Notes: generated by a model not told the origin, from the letters alone. 64,000 nt of DNA from Chaetoderma sp. LZ-2023a (GCA_034401795.1 CM067373.1:42981142-43045141); one strand, 5' to 3'. Numbered from the stretch's first letter, positions 21,901 to 32,292 are shown. Program-made: numbers and translations.

Positions 21901-22315
21901 TAGAATTCTGGGCGTAATTGGTGCTATTTTTCTGATCCCGATGCAACAGCCTTGACTTGTAAGGCAACACTTTTAGATGGTTGAAGTTTGTAGGTACGGT
22001 AATGGATTGGAACCGTGCGTTCCGCCGTTCCGCATTTTAGCGTTATTCCCAGGTTATTCTCCACGTTGCTAATCGACTTTACTCGTCAATTGCGTTATTT
22101 CATAATATAAGGACGAAAAGTGCCGGAGTAAAAACAAATATTGTGTAATTCGTCGAATTTCAACATCATAATGTAGAAGTAAAATCGTAATAATGTCACT
22201 CTCCATACACAACACTGATATATTTTTTCAGGTCATGCACTGTTTGAAATAGCCAACAAATATTGCACAATCAACTTAGTTATATCGAAAACCGGTACTT
22301 TAGCATCATTGAAAC

Positions 22316-22401
22316 ATGTCAAAAGCTACTAAGAGAAAATATGTAGCACAGGAGGTTCTCGATGACTTCAACCTCCCTACAGAACATCAAACATTGTAAA
22401 G
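22316..22401 (+). CDS. EIF1AD: EIF1AD first coding exon, left arm (1-nt frameshift)
   Basis: EIF1AD is a small nuclear protein with an eIF1A/S1-like fold. The exon starts at ATG 22316 (MSKATKRKYVAQEVLDDFNL) and stops at a GT donor (22402: AAG/GTATGC). The start matches the basic N-terminus of the family. In the mirror copy (45116-45202) it has 87 nt and ends HQTIVK. Here a C is missing (CATCAAACATTG against CATCAAACCATTG), giving 86 nt and an immediate TAA. The next exon is at 30255, so intron 1 is about 7.85 kb and carries a LINE, a SINE and a satellite. The frameshift could be a consensus error or a null allele. Confidence 0.85.
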
Positions 22402-22596
22402 GTATGCATTAGTTGTCTTCACCTCACCATTCGTTTTTCCGCTTAATACGGTAACCCTTTAATGCTCGAATGTGTACGCACCTGCATGCCTAAGTATCGT
22501 CCAGTAAGTACGTGTTTTCGAGGATCATGTATTTTCGAGGTTACCTACTTTTGACGTTCTCACGTGCGCGTCGCTTAGGCGAGGTCAACAAATCAT

Positions 22597-25327
22597 GTGT
22601 CTTTAAATAGATACAGGATTTTTACACCACAATTGTTACATCTCCGTGTAACTCATTTCCCTTCTGTCGGTGAAAGCCCTTATCAGGACTGGGTTACACA
22701 CCAACAAAGCCAAACACCCAATTGGACTACAGCTGTACACCCAAGCTGTTATCTGTTCCCAGTTTGCATCCCAATTCCCTATATACAGTCTGCATTATAT
22801 CCCAAACCCACACAGTCTGTATACCCAGTCTTGTTATTCAAGAAACTAACACACATCATGCCAGGGTATTGCCGTGACTGCAATCGGAGGAGCATGTCTG
22901 TTGAAAACAGACAGTGTGATGATATGTTATGTAAGAACTGTAACAGTATCAGGTTTGACAAAGTTGAACCTAACCAACTACCAGCAAATCCACCCATCAC
23001 AGCTACGAACATCCAGATCCCAAATGGTAATTCAACTATGACCTATCCGCCACCCAGTGGTAAAAATGACAACTCAGGAGTGCAGGCAGTTGCTGATAAC
23101 TCAGCAGTGCAGGCAGCCCAATTACCAAACCAAAGTCAAGTAAATCCAAGCCCACTTGACCTAAGTATGGACAATCAAATTCCCAGTGGCCACAAAGAGC
23201 GATCAGCAGTTCTAACAGCCCAGGTGACAAGATCCACTGTGAACACGGAGCCCAGCCCCTCACGTGGGTTTGAGGTAGGTAACCAAGTCACAAGTCGTGT
23301 AAGCTAGATGTATTTGTATGTAGGAGAATAATAAGTACATGGTACAGTGTTTTGACTGTAAGAAATGGTATCACTATGCTTGTACACTACTACCACCATA
23401 CATGCTTAACACACTAACATCAACACGCCGCAGGTACACATGCTCCGACTGCACCAAACTCACCAAACATATCATGGATTTTTTGGCATGGCATCTGAAC
23501 AACCAGCAGGTAGAGTATGAGGTTAATATATCCACAAAGTCACAGGGACAAGATAACGCAGAACCAACTGCAGAAAATGATTCATTCCTACTGGTCTCTG
23601 AATGTGGTGAGTCTTCAACAGGGGTAAGTGATCAGAGCAACATCCAAGAGCCGATTGACGACACCAACACACAAGTTTTCAACAGGTAAAATAACATCCA
23701 CAACACGCTCAGCCTCTGACAAATGTGATGAAACTTCAGTCCTACTAACGACACTAATTAAACAGATCAATGAAATTAGAGAGGGACAGTCTGTTCTGCA
23801 ATCTCAAGTCCGTGAGCTGCAATCAGACAGGTCAGGTGAAAACCTGAATAGCAACCACTTACAAACATAAATACATAATATCAGAACACCAACCATCATA
23901 ATCACCCCCACTGTATCACGCAAACCAGTCGGGCCACAAGCATACAATTATCGAAGCTTAAGTGAGTCTGAGGGATGAGCTCATGAAATCCAGGCTCTAC
24001 CAGGTAAGGGACAATACAACGAGGTAGTCGCAGGTACATCACATGGTCACAGACATAACACTAACCAGAGCAGCTCAATTAATGAAAGCAACAGTCACAA
24101 TGCACGCAAACACTAACTACAGTCAGATAACCCTCGAAACCTCAATTCATACAAACACCCCACCGCTGCACACAAGCAACGTCACCCAAGCAACATGCCT
24201 TCACCACAACAGCACAGTGGCCATTCCAACACTACACACAAGACTAATGTACTGTTAATTGGAAGCTCAACATTTAAAAAGCTGAGCGGGCGATACATGT
24301 CATCCGATGATACCGACATCAAAATTAGGTCTTTCAGTGGCGTGCGTATAAGTGCAATAACCTACCAAATCGAGAAATCGGTAGAGAACGAACAGTATGA
24401 TGGAATTGTAATACACGTAGGTACTAATGATATCGGCCATAAGAGTCTTGATAGAATGATAGAGGACTATACAACACTCGTACAGATGATCCAGCGCCAG
24501 TCACCTGAAACAGGTATTTGTATCATCCCTGCTTCCACGCCCAAACGAACCACACGAAAATGACCTGGTCTGTGAGTTCAATACTCGATTAGAATCCCTG
24601 GCTGCATGGCTCACCGTAACATTCATTACCCACTCTTATTTATTTGCCAGCGAAGAGGGCCAAGTATACGGTGAGTTATTCTGGAACAATGTCCACCCCA
24701 ACAAATCAGGAATTAATCTTTTATCCAGCAACATCAAAGACTACTTAAATTATTACCTGTTACAGGATTTTCGAAATGGAAGGATATGGAGGTGCTAGAT
24801 TTACAATCCTGCGACCTATCAGGTAAATTACCAGTCACATATAAACACTCAGCCTTCGACCAACTCATAGTATTACCAAAGTTCACAAAAAATCCAGTCA
24901 TCTGCAAACCCCAAAACAGTAAATGCATCCTCAGTAAACCGTTTTTCACCCTTAGAAGATGAACTGACACACTACAGAAACGGAACTGTTGGAGTATAAA
25001 AGGATAAATAAAAATGAAACATACACAAAACGGAATGCTACTTCTAAACGTCATAAAACAAATATGAACAAACCAATGCCTCAGTCAAATCAAAATCTCC
25101 AAAAAGAAGACAATACTGGAAGGAGCAGTAATTTAGTACATATATATTATCGGGGAAGACATCCACTGCACAGAAAACTCTACCTACAAACATTTGCATC
25201 TATACCAATGCAGATAGTCTGCTGAATAAAAGAAATGAACTCGAAGCAATAGTCCATGAAACCTCTCCAGCCGTTATATGTATCACTGAAGTACTCCCTA
25301 AATATCAAGATCCCAGCACAAGCATCA
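22597..25327 (+). mobile_element. CR1-like LINE: ORF1 (zinc finger, PHD, coiled coil, SGNH esterase) and start of ORF2
   Basis: It lies in EIF1AD intron 1. ORF1 probably begins at ATG 22858 (MPGYCRDC), with a C-x2-C ... C-x2-C finger (CDDMLCKNC). A Gln/Pro/Asn-rich linker follows to 23307, then a PHD-type finger at 23340-23465 (MVQCFDCKKWYHYACTLLPP...CSDC) and a coiled-coil-like segment at 23735-23870 (IKQINEIREGQSVLQSQVRE). A SGNH hydrolase-like domain at 24250-24740 has NVLLIGSSTFKKLSG, IVIHVGTNDIG and FWNNVHPNKSGIN. At 25190-25327 the ORF2 AP-endonuclease start (YTNADSLLNKRNELEAI) is cut by the SINE. Left and right copies carry different frameshifts. Confidence 0.8.
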
Positions 25328-25850
25328 AATGGGTGCATGACTGTCGGCTAAGTTAGCACATAGAAATTGAAGCTGCACGTTGCCAGTGCGTCAATAAAAT
25401 AAAAATACATACTGCCAGAGCCGTGCTGGAGTCGGAGTACAATAGGCGTAAAATCCTAGGATTGAATCGTGGCAGGTTCATCCACAGATAGTCCCATATG
25501 AATCGTCAGTGTGTCAGTATATCAGACATGTGAAAGCTGGTCGGGCAAACCTTGACTTATAGTCTTGGCGTGGTGGTCCAGTGGAAAGATGTCTGGTTGC
25601 TGATGCTATGCGGAGTTGCAGAATGGCGGTTCGATGCCCCGACCGGGAGATGGTGATCAACAAATTAAACTAATGGGTGTATGACTGTCGGCTAAGTTAG
25701 CACATAGAAATTGAAGCCGCATGTTGCCAGTGCATCAATAAAATAAAAATACATATACTGCCAGAGCCATGCTGGAGTCAGAGTACAATAGGCGTAAAAA
25801 GCCTAGGATTGAATCGTGGCAGGTGCATCCACAGATAGTCCCATATGAAT
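25328..25850 (+). mobile_element. tRNA-derived SINE with duplicated body
   Basis: A tRNA-like head at 25561-25652 has an A box (TGGTCCAGTGG) and a B box (GGTTCGATGCC), as in Pol III promoters. The body and tail (ATGACTGTCGGCTAAGTTAG ... AATAGGCGTAAAA ... CCCATATGAATCG) appear twice, at about 25330-25500 without a head and at about 25673-25850 after the head. Either one SINE inserted into another or a dimer formed. It truncates the LINE ORF2. The mirror is at about 41655-42185. Confidence 0.65.
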
Positions 25851-25854
25851 CGTG

Positions 25855-25965
25855 GGTCGGTTAGTCGGTGGGTGGGTGGATGGGTTGGTCGGACAGTCGG
25901 TGGGTGGGTGGGTGAGTCGGTCAGTCCGACCTCGGTCAGTAGGTGGGTGGGTGGTCAGGGGCGTC
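25855..25965 (+). repeat. G-rich GGTGGGTGGG/CGGTCAGTC tandem tract
   Basis: Irregular repeats of GGTGGGTGGGTGG and GTCGGTCAG. Three consecutive GGG runs with 1-nt loops occur, so it might form a G-quadruplex. The mirror (C-rich) is at about 41550-41655. Confidence 0.7.
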
Positions 25966-26488
25966 GGAAGCATGGGGCAGCTGCCCCCATAGCCCTTTGG
26001 AACTTTAAACAAGATTTTTAGAATATTCAGAACAGACTGAGTAGTTGTATTAAAGTTTGGTTGTTTTGACATTAACACAAGTCCATAAAGTAATATGGGA
26101 GTGCTTCTGGGCCGAATCAAATCACCAATGGAAACGCTATTTATGGCAGTTACATGTGACATATTGGCTTTTTTATCTGTAAACGTTGTATGTGTCTTTG
26201 CAAGTAAGGGTAAGATACTTAGTCATAGGCTATTTCAATTTTTGAAGTGATACTGGTCCACGCTCCGTTAATGCCTTGCTTAGTGGATAGAATAGAATAT
26301 ATGTGCAATGATGGGTGGCTGTGTGCAGCAATGTGGAAACACTAAGGGATATTAGAATTAACAGCAACCCTCAAACTCAAATTTTTAATTGACGTGTGAA
26401 GCAGATGCAAACGTAGAAATAATTTGTATACACATCGTAGAGCAATGTCGGTCTTTGTATTTGAGGAATGTGTGTAAGATTTGTTGTC
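25966..26488. other. Intronic stretch without a recognised gene
   Basis: It begins CAGGGGCGTCGGAAGC, reminiscent of hAT-type termini but without a visible partner, and has a perfect palindrome GGGGCAGCTGCCCC. The rest is unremarkable AT-rich sequence. Confidence 0.3.
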
Positions 26489-26489
26489 T

Positions 26490-26540
26490 CCCCCCCCCCC
26501 CCCCCCCCCCCTCCACACACACACACACACACACACATAG
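26490..26540. repeat. C-run and (CA)n microsatellite
   Basis: A run of 22 C (26490-26511) is followed by CACACA repeats to about 26537. The mirror near 40986-41021 has different lengths. Confidence 0.9.
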
Positions 26541-26565
26541 GATCGGAGGAAGCTTGGGCCGCCAT

Positions 26566-28122
26566 GGATTAGGCATTACCTAGACCATAGCTAAGCTTGG
26601 CTAGGCCTGAGCTTGGCCATATCTAGGCTTTGATATACATTATCTAGGTCTTAGTTAGGTTTTGGCTAGCATTAGCTAAGGCCAGGCCATGCCTTATATA
26701 GGCCTAAGCTATGCCTTTCCTAGGCTTGTCTTAGTCTTATGTAGGCCTTCACTGGGCTTACATCAGCATTCGCTAATCCTTATTTAGGCCTCAGGTAGGC
26801 TTAACTTTGCCATACCTAGGCCCTCGCCAGTCTTCATTATGACTTAAATAGGCCTTAGCGAGGCTTAACTAGGCTTTAACCAAGCCTTAGCCAGTTAACT
26901 GGACATTGACCATGCTTGACTAGGCCTTAACTAGCCTTGACTAGGCTGTACCTATGTCTTGGCTTGCCCTTAGCCAGGCTTGGATAAACTGTAGCTAGGC
27001 TTGGCTACACCTTACCTACATGTAAGCCTTCGACAAGCTTGACTATGCCTTATAAAGGCTTAACTAGGCCTTCTCAAGGCTTGACTAGGCCTCACATAGG
27101 CCTAGCAATGCTTTACCTAGGCCTTCGCCAGACTTCACTATGCCTTACCTAGACCTTAGCGAGGCTTGACTAGGCCGTATCTATGTCTTGGCTTGCCCTT
27201 AGCCAGGCTGAGGTAGACCGTAGGTAGGCTTGGCTACATCTTACCCAGGCCTTCGCCAGACATGACTAAACCTTCCCTAGACCATTGCTAGACTTAGCTA
27301 TGCCTTGTTAAGGCCTGGCTAAGCCTAAAGAAGGACTAGCTAAGACCTAATTAAGGCATTGTCAATCCTGACCAAACCTTAGCAATGGCCTAGCAAAGCC
27401 TGGGTACGGCCTAGGTATGGTCAAACCAAGCCTAGCTATGGCTTATATACGGCCTAGCTAAGGCCTATGTATGGCCTACTCAAGCCTGGCTTATGCCTTG
27501 GTATAGCCTAATCCAACCCAGGTAAGGCATAGCCAAGCCTACCTGAGGTTTAAGTAAGGACTAGCTAATGCTAGCCAAAACCTAATTAAGACCTAGATAA
27601 TGTATATCCAAGCCTAGATAAGGCCACGCTTATGTATATCCAAGCCTAGATAAGGCCACGCTTAGGCCTAGCCAGGCTTAGCTATGGTCTAAATAATGCC
27701 TAATCCAGCCTGGCTAAGGCCTACCCAAGCAAAGCTAAGGCCTAGGTAATGCCTAGCAAAGCCTGGACAATGCCTACATAAGGCTAAGCCATGCCAGGTT
27801 AGGGCCTAGCTAAGACCTGGTCAAGTCTAAATAAGGACCAGGTACGGTCTAAGTAAGGACTAACTAATGCCTACGTAATTATAGCTAAGGCCTAGGTAAG
27901 ACTAAGCCAACCCTAGACAAGGCATGGCTTAGAACTATATTTAGCCTGGCCTAGCTAAGGTGTAGGTAGTGCCTCGCCTAATGCTAGCCAAAACATATGG
28001 TAACTAAGACCTAGATAAAGTATATCCAAGCCTAGATAAGGCCACGCTCAGGCCTAGCCAAGCTTAGCTATGGTCTCCATAAATGTAAGTAATGCCTAAC
28101 CCGTCTGGCTATGGCCTACCCA
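26566..28122. repeat. Strand-switching array of short CTAGGC/GCCTAG motifs (foldback-like)
   Basis: About 1.56 kb built almost entirely from degenerate words of about 10-12 bp. From 26566 to about 27320 they read as TAGGCCTTAGCTAGGCTTGG-like; from about 27320 to 28122 the complement (GCCTAGCTAAGGCCTAGGTA-like) dominates. Longer blocks are inverted copies: GATATACATTATCTAGGTC with GGTTTTGGCTAGCATTAG (26620-26680) recur in reverse near 27553-27615 and 27985-28040. A 32-bp block is duplicated in tandem at 27600-27660. Long inverted repeats made of short subrepeats resemble foldback (FB/TU) transposon arms. No ORF is present. The mirror is 39390-40955. Confidence 0.85.
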
Positions 28123-29339
28123 TTTTGCAATGGCTGTTCGCTTGAAATTTGATAAAATTTGTCAACAATGAGCTAAAAAGTTAAATAACGGGAGATATAG
28201 GACATATTTAACAGGATTTAAGGTGCGAGCGAATGGATATGTGAATTATACGAAGCAATAACCAGGGTTTGTGTCGAATATTGTAGCTACTGTCGATTAA
28301 GAGAAGCGCTACCAAGCGGGGGCGGAGTTCACCAACTTTTGAGTATACAAATTGCTCCGACTCGCCGGTCCGTCAGTCCAAATATCTGTCACAGCAGTGG
28401 GTTGAGTCAGAGCAGAGTTGGACTAAGCAGATCCGTTGCCATAGCAATAATTTACTTCTCTCGAAGCATGAAACTGTCATGGGTGCTTATGTAGTTTTCA
28501 GATCGACTGATCTTTCTCTACCCGCAATGGCGATTCAAACAGACACTAGTTACCACAAACAATTTAAATTTCAATAAATCTTTTCTATTTTCCGGTAGAC
28601 TAAACACTTATGTTTATTTTCAATATGACATTTACCAATTTCCAAAATAAAAACTGAAAGATTTTAACTTTTTAAATATTTTGGCTGAAATTTGCTGCTA
28701 CTCAGTTATCACGAAAGGCGGAATATAACCTGATCTGGATTTACAACTGTAAATTAAGCTCTGTGCTTGTGTCAGACCCGTTTATGGCATTATTGTCGGT
28801 GAGAGACCCGCCTTTTCTCACATCATAAAAATGGCATCAATTCACCGCCTAACTAGAGTTGAAATTACAAGATTACAACACCCTCGAAAACACATGACGC
28901 AATACTGAGATTGCATCTGTAAACCAGATTGTGGATATTTATAAGCATTAAGCTTATTTTAGGGTCTATTTTTATTTTTATGCACATTTTATTTCAGTGA
29001 ACAGTTGCTAGTTACGAAATCCAACAAATTTGTTGATAAAATTCCTTCTCTATTAAATTGGCGAAAATGTGTTTACGCCCTCGAAAACCCATTATCCAAT
29101 GATACTGCATGCATACGTCGTGTTTATGGATGGATGGATGTAAGTTGCGTGTATATAATATATATGTACATGTAAATGTCTTTCTATATACTGTTCACCG
29201 TCATTACTGTTTATTTGTATTTTATATCTATGGCTACGTGTACATCTATGTGTACATGGATATTTTGCCAATAAAGATTCGGTCAAATAATTTAAAGTTT
29301 TTCAGAAAATGTGCATGTGCATCCCAATAAAATACTGTT
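28123..29339. other. Low-repeat intronic DNA
   Basis: This stretch has no recognisable repeat or exon. It sits within EIF1AD intron 1 and is nearly identical in the mirror (38166-39389). CCTCGAAAACACATG-like words occur twice (about 28881 and 29078) and once more inverted near 22516. A regulatory role is possible but unsupported. Confidence 0.4.
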
Positions 29340-29495
29340 TTTAAAAAGCTACCACTGGAATAACTGGCTCGTTCTTTGAGCCAGTCATTCCAATATTAAG
29401 TTTTCAAAAATGTATTCTCTTGGTCAGAAATAGACATTTCTCAAGACCACTGCAGAAGCAGTTTTTGGCCGACTTGATTGTTGAAGCGTTATGGC
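29340..29495. mobile_element. TTAA-type hairpin MITE, copy 29.3
   Basis: Stem ACCACTGGAATAACTGGCTC with inverse GAGCCAGTCATTCCAATATT, then the family flank CACTGCAGAAGCAGTTTTTG. The left half is truncated. Confidence 0.6.
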
Positions 29496-29984
29496 ATTCG
29501 TTTTGTGTTCCTTAAGGCAGGCGGTCTCTTGAACAGATGCATTCATGCCATTTAGTAAGGCGAATCATTTTCATTCGTTGTGCTAATTTTCAGTCACGAG
29601 GTATGTTCATCTTAATATATGGCCAGTTTGATGACTGTTCACAATGAACATTTTGTGGCGTATAAGGTTAACAGTGACTGACCGCGAAACTTAAGATGGA
29701 GGCAGAATACTCAGCATCGTCAATAGAGAGTTTGAGGCATGTTGATTATCAATTTAAGCTTAAATAATGCATACCATGATACCAATTGTGTTTTTAGCGA
29801 GCATAATACCCAATGTTTATGGATTATTGCTGAGATCCTTACATTCATTATGACGTAATAAATATACCATGATAATGTATCACTGACTCGGTCAGTAAAT
29901 CCCGACTTGCTTACTGATTTTTGCATTTTCTCGTTGCGCTCATGATAGGGGAATCTGACGGTGAAAATAACCCTTTTAACATGT

Positions 29985-30118
29985 TTAATGGTCAAGCCGG
30001 CCAAAACAGGCATCTACAGTGCTCTTGAGGAATGTCCATTCGCAGGCCAAGAGAAGACTATTTTTGAAAATTTGTTACTGGAAGGACTGGCTCGATAACC
30101 AAGCCAGTCATTCCAGTG
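29985..30118. mobile_element. TTAA-type hairpin MITE, copy 30.0
   Basis: The family flank TGGTCAAGCCGGCC and the stem GGAAGGACTGGCTCGATAAC with its inverse are present. One terminal half is missing. The mirror (37360-37515) keeps an AAGGGTTAA end and 27 extra bases (37515-37541). Confidence 0.6.
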
Positions 30119-30254
30119 AACAAATGTTTATCTTGAGCGAGGTCACTGTCAGTATTAGTTAGACTTAGATTGAATGTTCCAGATTTAGCCTCTAGGGTAC
30201 ATCTCATGTAAAAATTAATGTGTAAAGTCCTGCCTGATTAATTATTATTCACAG

Positions 30255-30363
30255 GTTGTTGGTAGCCGTGGCAATAATCTGCATGAAGTTGAGACTCCAA
30301 CAGGCGAGAAATACTTGGCAAGTATGCCGAGCAAGTATCGCAAGAATGTGTGGATTAAGAGAG
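30255..30363 (+). CDS. EIF1AD: EIF1AD second coding exon, left arm
   Basis: The acceptor TTATTATTCACAG ends at 30254 and the donor GAG/GTAAGG begins at 30364. The 109-nt exon (phase 0 in, phase 1 out) encodes [20 protein letters not shown] followed by [17 protein letters not shown]. This is the conserved start of the eIF1A/S1-like OB fold in EIF1AD, including the basic KYRKN/WIKRG strand that in eIF1A-type domains contacts RNA. It joins in frame to the intact right-arm version of exon 1. The exon looks identical in both arms (mirror 37119-37227). The following exon, expected to start with a DF..V-type strand, is not found before the gap. Confidence 0.92.
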
Positions 30364-30371
30364 GTAAGGCA

Positions 30372-30660
30372 CAACGGAGGAAGCCAGTTTTACCCATCTC
30401 TAGCTAAGCTCTGCCCACACTTCGCTGTTGAATATTTTCAAACTATTTGACTGGACGTTACTTTCAAAATATTCAACAGCATGTTTATTAAATAGTACAG
30501 CCATAGAATTCATACAACAACCCTTAGTCTGTCATCAATTAAACGTTCGTGCCAAACTTATTATAATTCTACATCCTTCATGACATTATCCTACACATCA
30601 CATAGTGGATTATGGCGTCATGATTGATGGATAAACTGGACTCCTCCATTAAGGAGCGTG
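30372..30660. mobile_element. Inverted-repeat element (CTGTTGAATATTTTGAAA family), copy 30.4
   Basis: Left end CGGAGGAAGCCAGTTTTACC, right end GGATAAACTGGACTCCTCC, with CCCATCTCTAGCTAAGCTC and the hairpin GCTGTTGAATATTTTC ... CAAAATATTCAACAGC (30422-30480) between them. It begins only about 10 bp after the EIF1AD exon 2 donor. The mirror is 36833-37109. Confidence 0.65.
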
Positions 30661-30743
30661 TTTGGTTTGAGAAGTAGCATGATCATTGTCACAAACTTAC
30701 TTACCGGTAGCGGGTAGTTAATAGAACATTTCTAGATATACAC

Positions 30744-30990
30744 TACCCATTTCTAGCTAAGATCCGCCCACTGTTTGGTGTTTACAGCTGTTGAAATCAA
30801 TTTATATGATTTGAATCCTGACTTACCAGAATCATAATTTCAAGGTAACTGCATATCCTACTGACATGTATATAGGTATACAGCTGTTGGATATTTTGAA
30901 ATGAATTTGACTCAAATGTTTTGCTGCCTATGACAGCAACATCTCTCAATCAAATTAGTTTCAAAATAATCAACAGAAACTTAATTAAAG
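30744..30990. mobile_element. Inverted-repeat element (CTGTTGAATATTTTGAAA family), partial
   Basis: CCCATTTCTAGCTAAGATCC is followed, after diverged sequence, by the hairpin CTGTTGGATATTTTGAAAT ... GTTTCAAAATAATCAACAG with a GCTGCC core (30887-30976). The outer ends were not found. The mirror is at about 36490-36740. Confidence 0.55.
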
Positions 30991-31936
30991 TGTACACCTG
31001 TGACAGTATTATTGACTACCGAGTACTCGAATACAAACACGTGACTTACTAGACTAGCTCATACTATAGGTGTTTATAAAACTCTAGCCGTATCGATGCT
31101 ACTCTAGTAGGGACCTAAGCTCGTTCTCATATCTGGGTTCCTATATTCATGCGTTAAATTTTACTACGCTTTTGGAAATAGTGACGGAATAAGAGTGTTA
31201 AAAATCAACATTTTAGTAGTTGGGGTGTTAATTTCATGACATCACACGAACCAGATTTTATTTATTGTATTTATTTTAACTAGTACTTTGAGATGGATAG
31301 CATTAAAGTGTACAATTGTACGTGGTGTGCATTCTAATTTCGTGACAATTTACACCAGTTGTCAAATCGCTGAATACATGTACTGTAATGAAAACAACAT
31401 ATACTTTCATATTTCAAATTATTTTCAATCATTTTAGCCCCTAATACCGGTATTTAGTTAATACTGGTTTGATTATCTCACGCAAATGGAATAGAAAGCA
31501 TAACTCCCGCTATGTATCACTGTTACCAAAATTTGTGCGTTCTATTTCTGTGCATCCTCAGTGCGTGGGACGCAAGTGGTTAAATTTTATGCGTCCTCCA
31601 TCAATTTGTATGCGTACAGACGCGCAAAAGGACGCATGTGAGAAACCCTGCACCTGTCAAAGACATACAATTGACAATTCGTACACCTGGTGAACCTTTC
31701 TTTGTTCATAAATATGTAATTATAATTATGACTTCAGCTAACTTGTGACGTAGATGATTATGCCGTCATATATATTTAAGTGACAGATAGGATCCGTGCA
31801 TTATTGATAGACAGGTTTGACTTGAGAGGTAATATGCCGCTCATTGGCTGGAACTTGCTGCCAGCTGCTAATCGTGGACCTAGCTATGCAATAGCCGATT
31901 AGTCAAACGCAATAAGTAGTAATATTGAAATCTTGT
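30991..31936. other. Intronic DNA without recognised features
   Basis: No exon or repeat is recognised. The stretch 31540-31640 has four GTGCG/ATGCGT-type words (GCGTTCTATTTC, GCGTGGGACGCA, TGCGTCCTCC, GCGTACAGACGCG), a small inverted-repeat cluster of unknown meaning. Mirrored at 35544-36490. Confidence 0.35.
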
Positions 31937-32177
31937 TTAGCCCTTTAATGACTAAATTTATTCTAAAAGTTAAAATATTTACGTATTAAATGTCCATGTG
32001 CATGCCAAGAGAAGACTATTTTTGAAAATTTACCATGGGAATGACTGGCTCGGTTATTGAGCCAGTCATTCCAGTAATAAATTTTCAAAAATAGTCTTCT
32101 CTTGGCCTGCAAATGGACATTCCCCGAGACCACTGCATGGGGGCCGGTTTTGGCCGGCTTCATCTTGAAAGGGTTAA
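31937..32177. mobile_element. TTAA-type hairpin MITE, best full-length copy
   Basis: Bounded by TTAG (31937) and TTAA (32174-32177). The ends are CCCTTTAATGACTAAAT and its imperfect inverse ATCTTGAAAGGG. The interior is one long stem: GCCAAGAGAAGACTATTTTT with AAAATTTACC to the apex at about 32052 (CTCGGTTATTGAG), then back to AGTCTTCTCTTGGC. Length is 233 bp without the TTAA. TTAA targets and CCC-starting ends are typical of piggyBac-type transposons, and no transposase is encoded. The mirror is 35303-35543. Confidence 0.75.
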
Positions 32178-32292
32178 TAAAGACAGGGTTGTCTAAATCT
32201 TTGGCTTGCTAATATGATTTACAGCAATTAATTATGACCGACAAAGGATGTTTTAAGATCAATATTAATCATGAACTCACAGTATTTTAATA

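Noticed and set aside
22597..23307. 236-codon open frame as a possible host gene
   Set aside because: The zinc finger, the following PHD finger, the SGNH domain and the ORF2 endonuclease start identify a LINE ORF1.
25561..25652. A functional tRNA gene
   Set aside because: A and B boxes are present, but no clean acceptor and anticodon stems can be formed, and SINE body and tail follow.
25966..25985. hAT transposon terminus (CAGGGGCGTCGGAAG)
   Set aside because: No matching inverted end or 8-bp target duplication was found nearby. It is too short to call.
26566..28122. Telomere-like TTAGGC repeats
   Set aside because: TTAGGC occurs only as part of irregular 10-12-bp words and both strands are used. 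There is no regular hexamer array, so no interstitial telomere.
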